Below, one piece after another: positions 11,221-22,400 of a stretch of DNA of 64,000 bases; the first letter of the stretch is position 1, and the number at the start of each line of letters is the position of its first letter. The stretch lies in contig SDUX01000046.1 of assembly GCA_008729055.1 (NCBI GenBank), forward strand, positions 65,567 to 129,566, written 5' to 3'. This DNA comes from Pyropia haitanensis. Its lineage: Eukaryota; Rhodophyta; Bangiophyceae; Bangiales; Bangiaceae. Position numbers and translations under genes: made by a program. The notes under the pieces are model-generated. The model did no database searches and was not told the origin of the DNA. It saw only the letters and a list, made by a program, of their open reading frames with translations.

Positions 11221-11520
11221 AATCCAAAACTGGATTGCGAAAGTCGCCAGAAAGTGCTCCAACAGTGGCAAAGTGCGCCGGTCCACTGCGCGTTCCGCTC
11301 GCACTGGCGTGGCTGTGAGGGCGGAACTTTTGTCGCCGACCGTCACACCTGGCTGTGTGGCAAAAGTGGGCAAAACAGTGGGCAAAAGTGCGGGTGGAAC
11401 GTCGGACGTCGAGCGGGCGGATGTATGGCTGGAATAAAGGATGCGAGCCAACCGGAGCGCGTGCCATTGCTGTGCGAAACAAAAGTGGGCAACAGTGGGC
11501 CGCCTACCACCCCATGTGGG
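11221..11520. repeat. Shrunken patchwork copy
   Basis: After GGCTGGAAT of module A the sequence jumps to the M3 linker, then runs through a shortened head, skips the CACGTG region, and resumes in modules A and B with several internal gaps. Segments stay in unit order and recognisable. The interval between flanking anchors (11092 to 11945) is 853 bp, one unit plus 164 bp. This is either a true rearranged copy or a mangled consensus. The many order-preserving gaps favour the latter. Confidence 0.7.
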
Positions 11521-12259
11521 GGTCAAACCTCCGACATCGAGCGGGCGGATCTATGGCTGGAATAAAGGATGCGCGCCAATTCGGCCGCCGCATCGTGTGC
11601 AGCATCGCTGTAGACGCAAAAGTGGGCAAAAGTGGGCAAAAGTGGGCAAAAGTGGGTAGGAAGTGGGTAAGAAGTGGGCAAAAAGTGGGCAAAAAGGGGG
11701 CCAAATTAGGACACAAATGGGCAATTGGGGGCAAGAAGTTTCCAAAACTGCAAAGAAAATTGAGGCGAAAGTCGCCAGAAAGTGCTCCAACAGTGGCCAC
11801 AAAGTGCGCCCCGCCACCCAAACTGTCCACTGCGCGTTCCGCTCGTCACACTGGCGTGGACGGTGTGGGCGGAACTTTTGTCGCCGACCGTCACACTGGC
11901 TGTCGGGACCCCACGTGGCAAAAACCATTCCACAAAATTGACACGTGGAAACCGGCGCTCCACAAAACACTCGTTGCATCCAACGGACGCGCCAACGAAC
12001 GGGTCGGCCAACCACCCCATGCACGACGGTGCGGGTGGAACGTCGGACGTCGAGCGGGCGGATGTATGGCTGGAATAAAGGATGCGAGCCAATTTGGCCG
12101 CCGGAGCGCGTGCTGCATTGCTGTACACGCGAAAGTGGGCAAAAGTGGGCAACAGTGGGCAAAAGTGGGTGAGAAGCGGCCTACCCCCATGCACGACCGT
12201 GGGGGTCAAACCTCCGACATCGAGCGGGCGGATCTATGGCTGGAATAAAGGATGCGCGC
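11521..12259. repeat. Near-intact unit between two damaged copies
   Basis: The block runs from module B of one copy through a complete linker and head (anchor 11945) into modules A and B of the next. Small losses remain: GGTGTGGGCGG lacks GA near 11868, TCACACTGG lacks a C near 11893, and CTACCCCCATG is short near 12182. M1 is GGCTGTCGGG. Confidence 0.85.
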
Positions 12260-13060
12260 CAATTCCGCATCTGTCATCGCACGCAAAAGTGGGCAAAAGT
12301 GGGCAAAAGTGGGCAAAAAGGGGGTGTGGGCAAGGGGGCAAGGACACTGGCAAGGCTTGCTTGGCCACAAAGTCGCCTGTCCACTCGTGGCACAGGGCGG
12401 AACGGTGTGCTGTCGGGACCCCCACGTGGCAAAAACCATTCCACAAAATTGACACGTGGAAACCGGCGCTCCACAAAACACTCGTTGCATCCAACGGACG
12501 CGCCAACGAACGGGTCGGCCAACCACCCCATGCACGACGGTGCGGGTGGAACGTCGGACGTCGGCGGGCGGATGTATGGCTGGAATAAAGGATGCGAGCC
12601 AATTTGGCCGCCGGAGCGCGTGCTGCATTGCTGGTACACGCGAAAGTGGGCAAAAGTGGGCAACAGTGGGCAAAAAGTGGGTGAGAAGTGGGCGGCCTAC
12701 CACCCCATGCACGACCGTGGGGGTCAAACCTCCGACATCGAGCGGGCGGATCTATGGCTGGAATAAGGATGCGCGCCAATTCGGCCGCCGCATCGTGTGC
12801 AGCATCGCTGTAGACGCAAAAGTGGGCAAAGTGGGCAAAAGTGGGCAAAAGTGGGTAGGAAGTGGGTAAGTGGGAAGTGGGCCACAAAAGTGGGCAAAAA
12901 CTTTTGTCGCAAACCGCACCTGGTGTCACAGACCCCCACGTGGCAAAAACCATTCCACAAAATTGACACATACACGTTGCATCCAACGGACGCGCCAAAA
13001 TTGCACGAGCGAACGTCGGACGTCGAGCGGGCGGATGTATGGCCGAGCCAATTTGGCCGC
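12260..13060. repeat. Patchwork region with two truncated copies
   Basis: Module B is cut after the start of its decamer tail (near 12320) and followed by about 100 bases that only partly match the linker. A stretch near 12345-12365 (CTGGCAAGGCTTGCTTGG) has no clear source in the unit. A fairly complete head and module A follow (anchor 12456), then module B, and at about 12866-12900 a jump from the decamer tail straight into the next head, whose anchor is degraded (12967-12975). Anchors 12456 and 13590 are 1134 bp apart, 244 short of two units. An assembly join or poor consensus is likely. Confidence 0.65.
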
Positions 13061-16000
13061 CGGAGCGCGTGCTGCATTGCTGTACACGCGAAAGTGGGCA
13101 AAAGTGGGCAACAGTGGGCAAAAGTGGGTGAGAAGCGGCCTACCACCCCATGCACGACCGTGGGGGTCAAACCTCCGACATCGAGCGGGCGGATCTATGG
13201 CTGGAATAAAGGATGCGCGCCAATTCGGCCGCCGCATCGTGTGCAGCATCGCTGTAGACGCAAAAGTGGGCAAAAGTGGGCAAAAGTGGGCAAAAGTGGG
13301 TAGGAAGTGGGTAAGAAGTGGGCAAAAAGTGGGCAAAAAGGGGGCCAAATTAGGACACAAATGGGCAATTGGGGGCAAGAAGTTTCCAAACTGCAAAGAA
13401 AATTGAGGCGAAAGTCGCCAGAAAGTGCTCCAACAGTGGCCACAAAGTGCGCCCCGCCACCCAAACTGTCCACTGCGCGTTCCGCTCGTCACACTGGCGT
13501 GGACGGTGTGAGGGCGGAACTTTTGTCGCCGACCGTCACACCTCTGTCGGGACCCCCACGTGGCAAAAACCATTCCACAAAATTGACACGTGGAAACCGG
13601 CGCTCCACAAAACACTCGTTGCATCCAACGGACGCGCCAACGAACGGGTCGGCCAACCACCCCATGCACGACGGTGCGGGTGGAACGTCGGACGTCGAGC
13701 GGGCGGATGTATGGCTGGAATAAAGGATGCGAGCCAATTTGGCCGCCGGAGCGCGTGCTGCATTGCTGTACACGCGAAAGTGGGCAAAAGTGGGCAACAG
13801 TGGGCAAAAGTGGGTGAGAAGCGGCCTACCACCCCATGCACGACCGTGGGGGTCAAACCTCGACATCGAGCGGGCGGATCTATGGCTGGAATAAAGGATG
13901 CGCGCCAATTCGGCCGCCGCATCGTGTGCAGCATCGCTGTAGACGCAAAAGTGGGCAAAAGTGGGCAAAAGTGGGCAAAAGTGGGTAGGAAGTGGGTAAG
14001 AAGTGGGCAAAAAGTGGGCAAAAAGGGGGCCAAATTAGGACACAAATGGGCAATTGGGGGCAAGAAGTTTCCAAACTGCAAAGAAAATTGAGGCGAAAGT
14101 CGCCAGAAAGTGCTCCAACAGTGGCCACAAAGTGCGCCCCGCCACCCAAACTGTCCACTGCGCGTTCCGCTCGTCACACTGGCGTGGACGGTGTGAGGGC
14201 GGAACTTTTGTCGCCGACCGTCACACCTGGCTGTCGGGACCCCCACGTGGCAAAAACCATTCCACAAAATTGACACGTGGAAACCGGCGCTCCACAAAAC
14301 ACTCGTTGCATCCAACGGACGCGCCAACGAACGGGTCGGCCAACCACCCCATGCACGACGGTGCGGGTGGAACGTCGGACGTCGAGCGGGCGGATGTATG
14401 GCTGGAATAAAGGATGCGAGCCAATTTGGCCGCCGGAGCGCGTGCTGCATTGCTGTACACGCGAAAGTGGGCAAAAGTGGGCAACAGTGGGCAAAAGTGG
14501 GTGAGAAGCGGCCTACCACCCCATGCACGACCGTGGGGGTCAAACCTCGACATCGAGCGGGCGGATCTATGGCTGGAATAAAGGATGCGCGCCAATTCGG
14601 CCGCCGCATCGTGTGCAGCATCGCTGTAGACGCAAAAGTGGGCAAAAGTGGGCAAAAGTGGGCAAGGAAGTGGGTAAGAAGTGGGCAAAAAGTGGGCAAA
14701 AAGGGGGCCAAATTAGGACACAAATGGGCAATTGGGGGCAAGAAGTTTCCAAACTGCAAAGAAAATTGAGGCGAAAGTCGCCAGAAAGTGCTCCAACAGT
14801 GGCCACAAAGTGCGCCCCGCCACCCAAACTGTCCACTGCGCGTTCCGCTCGTCACACTGGCGTGGACGGTGTGAGGGCGGAACTTTTGTCGCCGACCGTC
14901 ACACCTGATTGTCGGGACCCCCACGTGGCAAAAACCATTCCACAAAATTGACACGTGGAAACCGGCGCTCCACAAAACACTCGTTGCATCCAACGGACGC
15001 GCCAACGAACGGGTCGGCCAACCACCCCATGCACGACGGTGCGGGTGGAACGTCGGACGTCGAGCGGGCGGATGTATGGCTGGAATAAAGGATGCGAGCC
15101 AATTTGGCCGCCGGAGCGCGTGCTGCATTGCTGTACACGCGAAAGTGGGCAAAAGTGGGCAACAGTGGGCAAAAGTGGGTGAGAAGCGGCCTACCACCCC
15201 ATGCACGACCGTGGGGGTCAAACCTCGACATCGAGCGGGCGGATCTATGGCTGGAATAAAGGATGCGCGCCAATTCGGCCGCCGCATCGTGTGCAGCATC
15301 GCTGTAGACGCAAAAGTGGGCAAAAGTGGGCAAAAGTGGGCAAAAGTGGGTAGGAAGTGGGTAAGAAGTGGGCAAAAAGTGGGCAAAAAGGGGGCCAAAT
15401 TAGGACACAAATGGGCAATTGGGGGCAAGAAGTTTCCAAACTGCAAAGAAAATTGAGGCGAAAGTCGCCAGAAAGTGCTCCAACAGTGGCCACAAAGTGC
15501 GCCCCGCCACCCAAACTGTCCACTGCGCGTTCCGCTCGTCACACTGGCGTGGACGGTGTGAGGGCGGAACTTTTGTCGCCGACCGTCACACCTGCTGTCG
15601 GGACCCCCACGTGGCAAAAACCATTCCACAAAATTGACACGTGGAAACCGGCGCTCCACAAAACACTCGTTGCATCCAACGGACGCGCCAACGAACGGGT
15701 CGGCCAACCACCCCATGCACGACGGTGCGGGTGGAACGTCGGACGTCGAGCGGGCGGATGTATGGCTGGAATAAAGGATGCGAGCCAATTTGGCCGCCGG
15801 AGCGCGTGCTGCATTGCTGTACACGCGAAAGTGGGCAAAAGTGGGCAACAGTGGGCAAAAGTGGGTGAGAAGCGGCCTACCACCCCATGCACGACCGTGG
15901 GGGTCAAACCTCGACATCGAGCGGGCGGATCTATGGCTGGAATAAAGGATGCGCGCCAATTCGGCCGCCGCATCGTGTGCAGCATCGCTGTAGACGCAAA

Positions 16001-19000
16001 AGTGGGCAAAAGTGGGCAAAAGTGGGCAAAAGTGGGTAGGAAGTGGGTAAGAAGTGGGCAAAAAGTGGGCAAAAAGGGGGCCAAATTAGGACACAAATGG
16101 GCAATTGGGGGCAAGAAGTTTCCAAAACTGCAAAGAAAATTGAGGCGAAAGTCGCCAGAAAGTGCTCCAACAGTGGCCACAAAGTGCGCCCCGCCACCCA
16201 AACTGTCCACTGCGCGTTCCGCTCGTCACACTGGCGTGGACGGTGTGAGGGCGGAACTTTTGTCGCCGACCGTCACACCTGGCTGTCGGGACCCCCACGT
16301 GGCAAAAACCATTCCACAAAATTGACACGTGGAAACCGGCGCTCCACAAAACACTCGTTGCATCCAACGGACGCGCCAACGAACGGGTCGGCCAACCACC
16401 CCATGCACGACGGTGCGGGTGGAACGTCGGACGTCGAGCGGGCGGATGTATGGCTGGAATAAAGGATGCGAGCCAATTTGGCCGCCGGAGCGCGTGCTGC
16501 ATTGCTGTACACGCGAAAGTGGGCAAAAGTGGGCAACAGTGGGCAAAAGTGGGTGAGAAGCGGCCTACCACCCCATGCACGACCGTGGGGGTCAAACCTC
16601 GACATCGAGCGGGCGGATCTATGGCTGGAATAAAGGATGCGCGCCAATTCGGCCGCCGCATCGTGTGCAGCATCGCTGTAGACGCAAAAGTGGGCAAAAG
16701 TGGGCAAAAGTGGGCAAAAGTGGGTAGGAAGTGGGTAAGAAGTGGGCAAAAAGTGGGCAAAAAGGGGGCCAAATTAGGACACAAATGGGCAATTGGGGGC
16801 AAGAAGTTTCCAAACTGCAAAGAAAATTGAGGCGAAAGTCGCCAGAAAGTGCTCCAACAGTGGCCACAAAGTGCGCCCCGCCACCCAAACTGTCCACTGC
16901 GCGTTCCGCTCGTCACACTGGCGTGGACGGTGTGAGGGCGGAACTTTTGTCGCCGACCGTCACACCTGGCTGTCGGGACCCCCACGTGGCAAAAACCATT
17001 CCACAAAATTGACACGTGGAAACCGGCGCTCCACAAAACACTCGTTGCATCCAACGGACGCGCCAACGAACGGGTCGGCCAACCACCCCATGCACGACGG
17101 TGCGGGTGGAACGTCGGACGTCGAGCGGGCGGATGTATGGCTGGAATAAAGGATGCGAGCCAATTTGGCCGCCGGAGCGCGTGCTGCATTGCTGTACACG
17201 CGAAAGTGGGCAAAAGTGGGCAACAGTGGGCAAAAGTGGGTGAGAAGCGGCCTACCACCCCATGCACGACCGTGGGGGTCAAACCTCCGACATCGAGCGG
17301 GCGGATCTATGGCTGGAATAAAGGATGCGCGCCAATTCGGCCGCCGCATCGTGTGCAGCATCGCTGTAGACGCAAAAGTGGGCAAAAGTGGGCAAAAGTG
17401 GGCAAAAGTGGGTAGGAAGTGGGTAAGAAGTGGGCAAAAAGTGGGCAAAAAGGGGGCCAAATTAGGACACAAATGGGCAATTGGGGGCAAGAAGTTTCCA
17501 AAACTGCAAAGAAAATTGAGGCGAAAGTCGCCAGAAAGTGCTCCAACAGTGGCCACAAAGTGCGCCCCGCCACCCAAACTGTCCACTGCGCGTTCCGCTC
17601 GTCACACTGGCGTGGACGGTGTGAGGGCGGAACTTTTGTCGCCGACCGTCACACCTGGCTGTCGGGACCCCCACGTGGCAAAAACCATTCCACAAAATTG
17701 ACACGTGGAAACCGGCGCTCCACAAAACACTCGTTGCATCCAACGGACGCGCCAACGAACGGGTCGGCCAACCACCCCATGCACGACGGTGCGGGTGGAA
17801 CGTCGGACGTCGAGCGGGCGGATGTATGGCTGGAATAAAGGATGCGAGCCAATTTGGCCGCCGGAGCGCGTGCTGCATTGCTGTACACGCGAAAGTGGGC
17901 AAAAGTGGGCAACAGTGGGCAAAAGTGGGTGAGAAGCGGCCTACCACCCCATGCACGACCGTGGGGGTCAAACCTCCGACATCGAGCGGGCGGATCTATG
18001 GCTGGAATAAAGGATGCGCGCCAATTCGGCCGCCGCATCGTGTGCAGCATCGCTGTAGACGCAAAAGTGGGCAAAAGTGGGCAAAAGTGGGCAAAAGTGG
18101 GTAGGAAGTGGGTAAGAAGTGGGCAAAAAGTGGGCAAAAAGGGGGCCAAATTAGGACACAAATGGGCAATTGGGGGCAAGAAGTTTCCAAAACTGCAAAG
18201 AAAATTGAGGCGAAAGTCGCCAGAAAGTGCTCCAACAGTGGCCACAAAGTGCGCCCCGCCACCCAAACTGTCCACTGCGCGTTCCGCTCGTCACACTGGC
18301 GTGGACGGTGTGAGGGCGGAACTTTTGTCGCCGACCGTCACACCTGGCTGTCGGGACCCCCACGTGGCAAAAACCATTCCACAAAATTGACACGTGGAAA
18401 CCGGCGCTCCACAAAACACTCGTTGCATCCAACGGACGCGCCAACGAACGGGTCGGCCAACCACCCCATGCACGACGGTGCGGGTGGAACGTCGGACGTC
18501 GAGCGGGCGGATGTATGGCTGGAATAAAGGATGCGAGCCAATTTGGCCGCCGGAGCGCGTGCTGCATTGCTGTACACGCGAAAGTGGGCAAAAGTGGGCA
18601 ACAGTGGGCAAAAGTGGGTGAGAAGCGGCCTACCACCCCATGCACGACCGTGGGGGTCAAACCTCCGACATCGAGCGGGCGGATCTATGGCTGGAATAAA
18701 GGATGCGCGCCAATTCGGCCGCCGCATCGTGTGCAGCATCGCTGTAGACGCAAAAGTGGGCAAAAGTGGGCAAAAGTGGGCAAAAGTGGGTAGGAAGTGG
18801 GTAAGAAGTGGGCAAAAAGTGGGCAAAAAGGGGGCCAAATTAGGACACAAATGGGCAATTGGGGGCAAGAAGTTTCCAAAACTGCAAAGAAAATTGAGGC
18901 GAAAGTCGCCAGAAAGTGCTCCAACAGTGGCCACAAAGTGCGCCCCGCCACCCAAACTGTCCACTGCGCGTTCCGCTCGTCACACTGGCGTGGACGGTGT

Positions 19001-19206
19001 GAGGGCGGAACTTTTGTCGCCGACCGTCACACCTGCTGTCGGGACCCCCACGTGGCAAAAACCATTCCACAAAATTGACACGTGGAAACCGGCGCTCCAC
19101 AAAACACTCGTTGCATCCAACGGACGCGCCAACGAACGGGTCGGCCAACCACCCCATGCACGACGGTGCGGGTGGAACGTCGGACGTCGAGCGGGCGGAT
19201 GTATGG
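13061..19206. repeat. Regular array block with a run of CTCG-deletion units
   Basis: Anchors are 13590, 14277, 14955, 15641, 16329, 17016, 17705, 18394 and 19082. The first five units share the one-base M2 deletion (CTCG, near 13860, 14547, 15225, 15911 and 16598); the next three have CTCCG. Four of the five also carry the shortened M3 (CCAAACT), the exception being near 16127. M1 varies: CCTCTGTCGG, GGCTGTCGGG, GATTGTCGGG, GCTGTCGGG, then GGCTGTCGGG four times and GCTGTCGGG. The run of shared deletions is a local homogenisation patch. One decamer-like deletion lies near 14660. Confidence 0.92.
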
Positions 19207-19465
19207 CATGCGAGCCAACGGACATTGCTGTACACGCGAAAGTGGGCAAAAGTGGGCAACAGTGGGCAAGCGGGCACGACCGCGACATCGAGCGGGCGGA
19301 TCTATGGCTGGGGATGCGCGCCAATTCGGCACATCCAGCATGCACGCAAAAGTGGGCGGTGCGGGTGGGCAACGTGCAAAGAAAATTGAGGCGAAAGTCG
19401 CCAGAAAGTGCAGTGGCCACAAAGTGCGGATCGTGGCCGGAACTTTTGTCGCCGACCGTCACACC
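19207..19465. repeat. Internally shrunken copy
   Basis: Between anchors 19082 and 19506 there are only 424 bp, 265 fewer than a full unit. Unit pieces stay in order (part of A, shortened tails, part of B, linker, head) but many short stretches are missing, and M1 is reduced to CCTAACCCCC. Copies on both sides are clean, so the damage is confined to this one unit. It resembles the patches at 11.2 and 12.3 kb and may have the same, probably technical, cause. Confidence 0.72.
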
Positions 19466-22400
19466 TAACCCCCACGTGGCAAAAACCATTCCACAAAATT
19501 GACACGTGGAAACCGGCGCTCCACAAAACACTCGTTGCATCCAACGGACGCGCCAACGAACGGGTCGGCCAACCACCCCATGCACGACGGTGCGGGTGGA
19601 ACGTCGGACGTCGAGCGGGCGGATGTATGGCTGGAATAAAGGATGCGAGCCAATTTGGCCGCCGGAGCGCGTGCTGCATTGCTGTACACGCGAAAGTGGG
19701 CAAAAGTGGGCAACAGTGGGCAAAAGTGGGTGAGAAGCGGCCTACCACCCCATGCACGACCGTGGGGGTCAAACCTCCGACATCGAGCGGGCGGATCTAT
19801 GGCTGGAATAAAGGATGCGCGCCAATTCGGCCGCCGCATCGTGTGCAGCATCGCTGTAGACGCAAAAGTGGGCAAAAGTGGGCAAAAGTGGGCAAAAGTG
19901 GGTAGGAAGTGGGTAAGAAGTGGGCAAAAAGTGGGCAAAAAGGGGGCCAAATTAGGACACAAATGGGCAATTGGGGGCAAGAAGTTTCCAAAACTGCAAA
20001 GAAAATTGAGGCGAAAGTCGCCAGAAAGTGCTCCAACAGTGGCCACAAAGTGCGCCCCGCCACCCAAACTGTCCACTGCGCGTTCCGCTCGTCACACTGG
20101 CGTGGACGGTGTGAGGGCGGAACTTTTGTCGCCGACCGTCACACCTGGCTGTCCGGACCCCCACGTGGCAAAAACCATTCCACAAAATTGACACGTGGAA
20201 ACCGGCGCTCCACAAAACACTCGTTGCATCCAACGGACGCGCCAACGAACGGGTCGGCCAACCACCCCATGCACGACGGTGCGGGTGGAACGTCGGACGT
20301 CGAGCGGGCGGATGTATGGCTGGAATAAAGGATGCGAGCCAATTTGGCCGCCGGAGCGCGTGCTGCATTGCTGTACACGCGAAAGTGGGCAAAAGTGGGC
20401 AACAGTGGGCAAAAGTGGGTGAGAAGCGGCCTACCACCCCATGCACGACCGTGGGGGTCAAACCTCCGACATCGAGCGGGCGGATCTATGGCTGGAATAA
20501 AGGATGCGCGCCAATTCGGCCGCCGCATCGTGTGCAGCATCGCTGTAGACGCAAAAGTGGGCAAAAGTGGGCAAAAGTGGGCAAAAGTGGGTAGGAAGTG
20601 GGTAAGAAGTGGGCAAAAAGTGGGCAAAAAGGGGGCCAAATTAGGACACAAATGGGCAATTGGGGGCAAGAAGTTTCCAAAACTGCAAAGAAAATTGAGG
20701 CGAAAGTCGCCAGAAAGTGCTCCAACAGTGGCCACAAAGTGCGCCCCGCCACCCAAACTGTCCACTGCGCGTTCCGCTCGTCACACTGGCGTGGACGGTG
20801 TGAGGGCGGAACTTTTGTCGCCGACCGTCACACCTGGCTGTCGGGACCCCCACGTGGCAAAAACCATTCCACAAAATTGACACGTGGAAACCGGCGCTCC
20901 ACAAAACACTCGTTGCATCCAACGGACGCGCCAACGAACGGGTCGGCCAACCACCCCATGCACGACGGTGCGGGTGGAACGTCGGACGTCGAGCGGGCGG
21001 ATGTATGGCTGGAATAAAGGATGCGAGCCAATTTGGCCGCCGGAGCGCGTGCTGCATTGCTGTACACGCGAAAGTGGGCAAAAGTGGGCAACAGTGGGCA
21101 AAAGTGGGTGAGAAGCGGCCTACCACCCCATGCACGACCGTGGGGGTCAAACCTCCGACATCGAGCGGGCGGATCTATGGCTGGAATAAAGGATGCGCGC
21201 CAATTCGGCCGCCGCATCGTGTGCAGCATCGCTGTAGACGCAAAAGTGGGCAAAAGTGGGCAAAAGTGGGCAAAAGTGGGTAGGAAGTGGGTAAGAAGTG
21301 GGCAAAAAGTGGGCAAAAAGGGGGCCAAATTAGGACACAAATGGGCAATTGGGGGCAAGAAGTTTCCAAAACTGCAAAGAAAATTGAGGCGAAAGTCGCC
21401 AGAAAGTGCTCCAACAGTGGCCACAAAGTGCGCCCCGCCACCCAAACTGTCCACTGCGGCGTTCCGCTCGTCACACTGGCGTGGACGGTGTGAGGGCGGA
21501 ACTTTTGTCGCCGACCGTCACACCTGATTGTCGGGACCCCCACGTGGCAAAAACCATTCCACAAAATTGACACGTGGAAACCGGCGCTCCACAAAACACT
21601 CGTTGCATCCAACGGACGCGCCAACGAACGGGTCGGCCAACCACCCCATGCACGACGGTGCGGGTGGAACGTCGGACGTCGAGCGGGCGGATGTATGGCT
21701 GGAATAAAGGATGCGAGCCAATTTGGCCGCCGGAGCGCGTGCTGCATTGCTGTACACGCGAAAGTGGGCAAAAGTGGGCAACAGTGGGCAAAAGTGGGTG
21801 AGAAGCGGCCTACCACCCCATGCACGACCGTGGGGGTCAAACCTCCGACATCGAGCGGGCGGATCTATGGCTGGAATAAAGGATGCGCGCCAATTCGGCC
21901 GCCGCATCGTGTGCAGCATCGCTGTAGACGCAAAAGTGGGCAAAAGTGGGCAAAAGTGGGCAAAAGTGGGTAGGAAGTGGGTAAGAAGTGGGCAAAAAGT
22001 GGGCAAAAAGGGGGCCAAATTAGGACACAAATGGGCAATTGGGGGCAAGAAGTTTCCAAACTGCAAAGAAAATTGAGGCGAAAGTCGCCAGAAAGTGCTC
22101 CAACAGTGGCCACAAAGTGCGCCCCGCCACCCAAACTGTCCACTGCGCGTTCCGCTCGTCACACTGGCGTGGACGGTGTGAGGGCGGAACTTTTGTCGCC
22201 GACCGTCACACCTGATTGTCGGGACCCCCACGTGGCAAAAACCATTCCACAAAATTGACACGTGGAAACCGGCGCTCCACAAAACACTCGTTGCATCCAA
22301 CGGACGCGCCAACGAACGGGTCGGCCAACCACCCCATGCACGACGGTGCGGGTGGAACGTCGGACGTCGAGCGGGCGGATGTATGGCTGGAATAAAGGAT

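Noticed and set aside
4501..13060. Ancient decayed part of the array
   Set aside because: The changes are almost all single-base homopolymer indels with few substitutions, unlike the true divergent copies at 62.9-64 kb.
13536..16061. 841-codon open frame on the minus strand, and many other open frames of 60-550 codons on both strands
   Set aside because: They recur in every unit and in overlapping frames, translate the decamer into low-complexity repeats, and break or extend only with 1-base indels. Unusually long ones arise where local unit spacing is a multiple of three (687 or 678). No start context, domain or codon pattern supports a gene.
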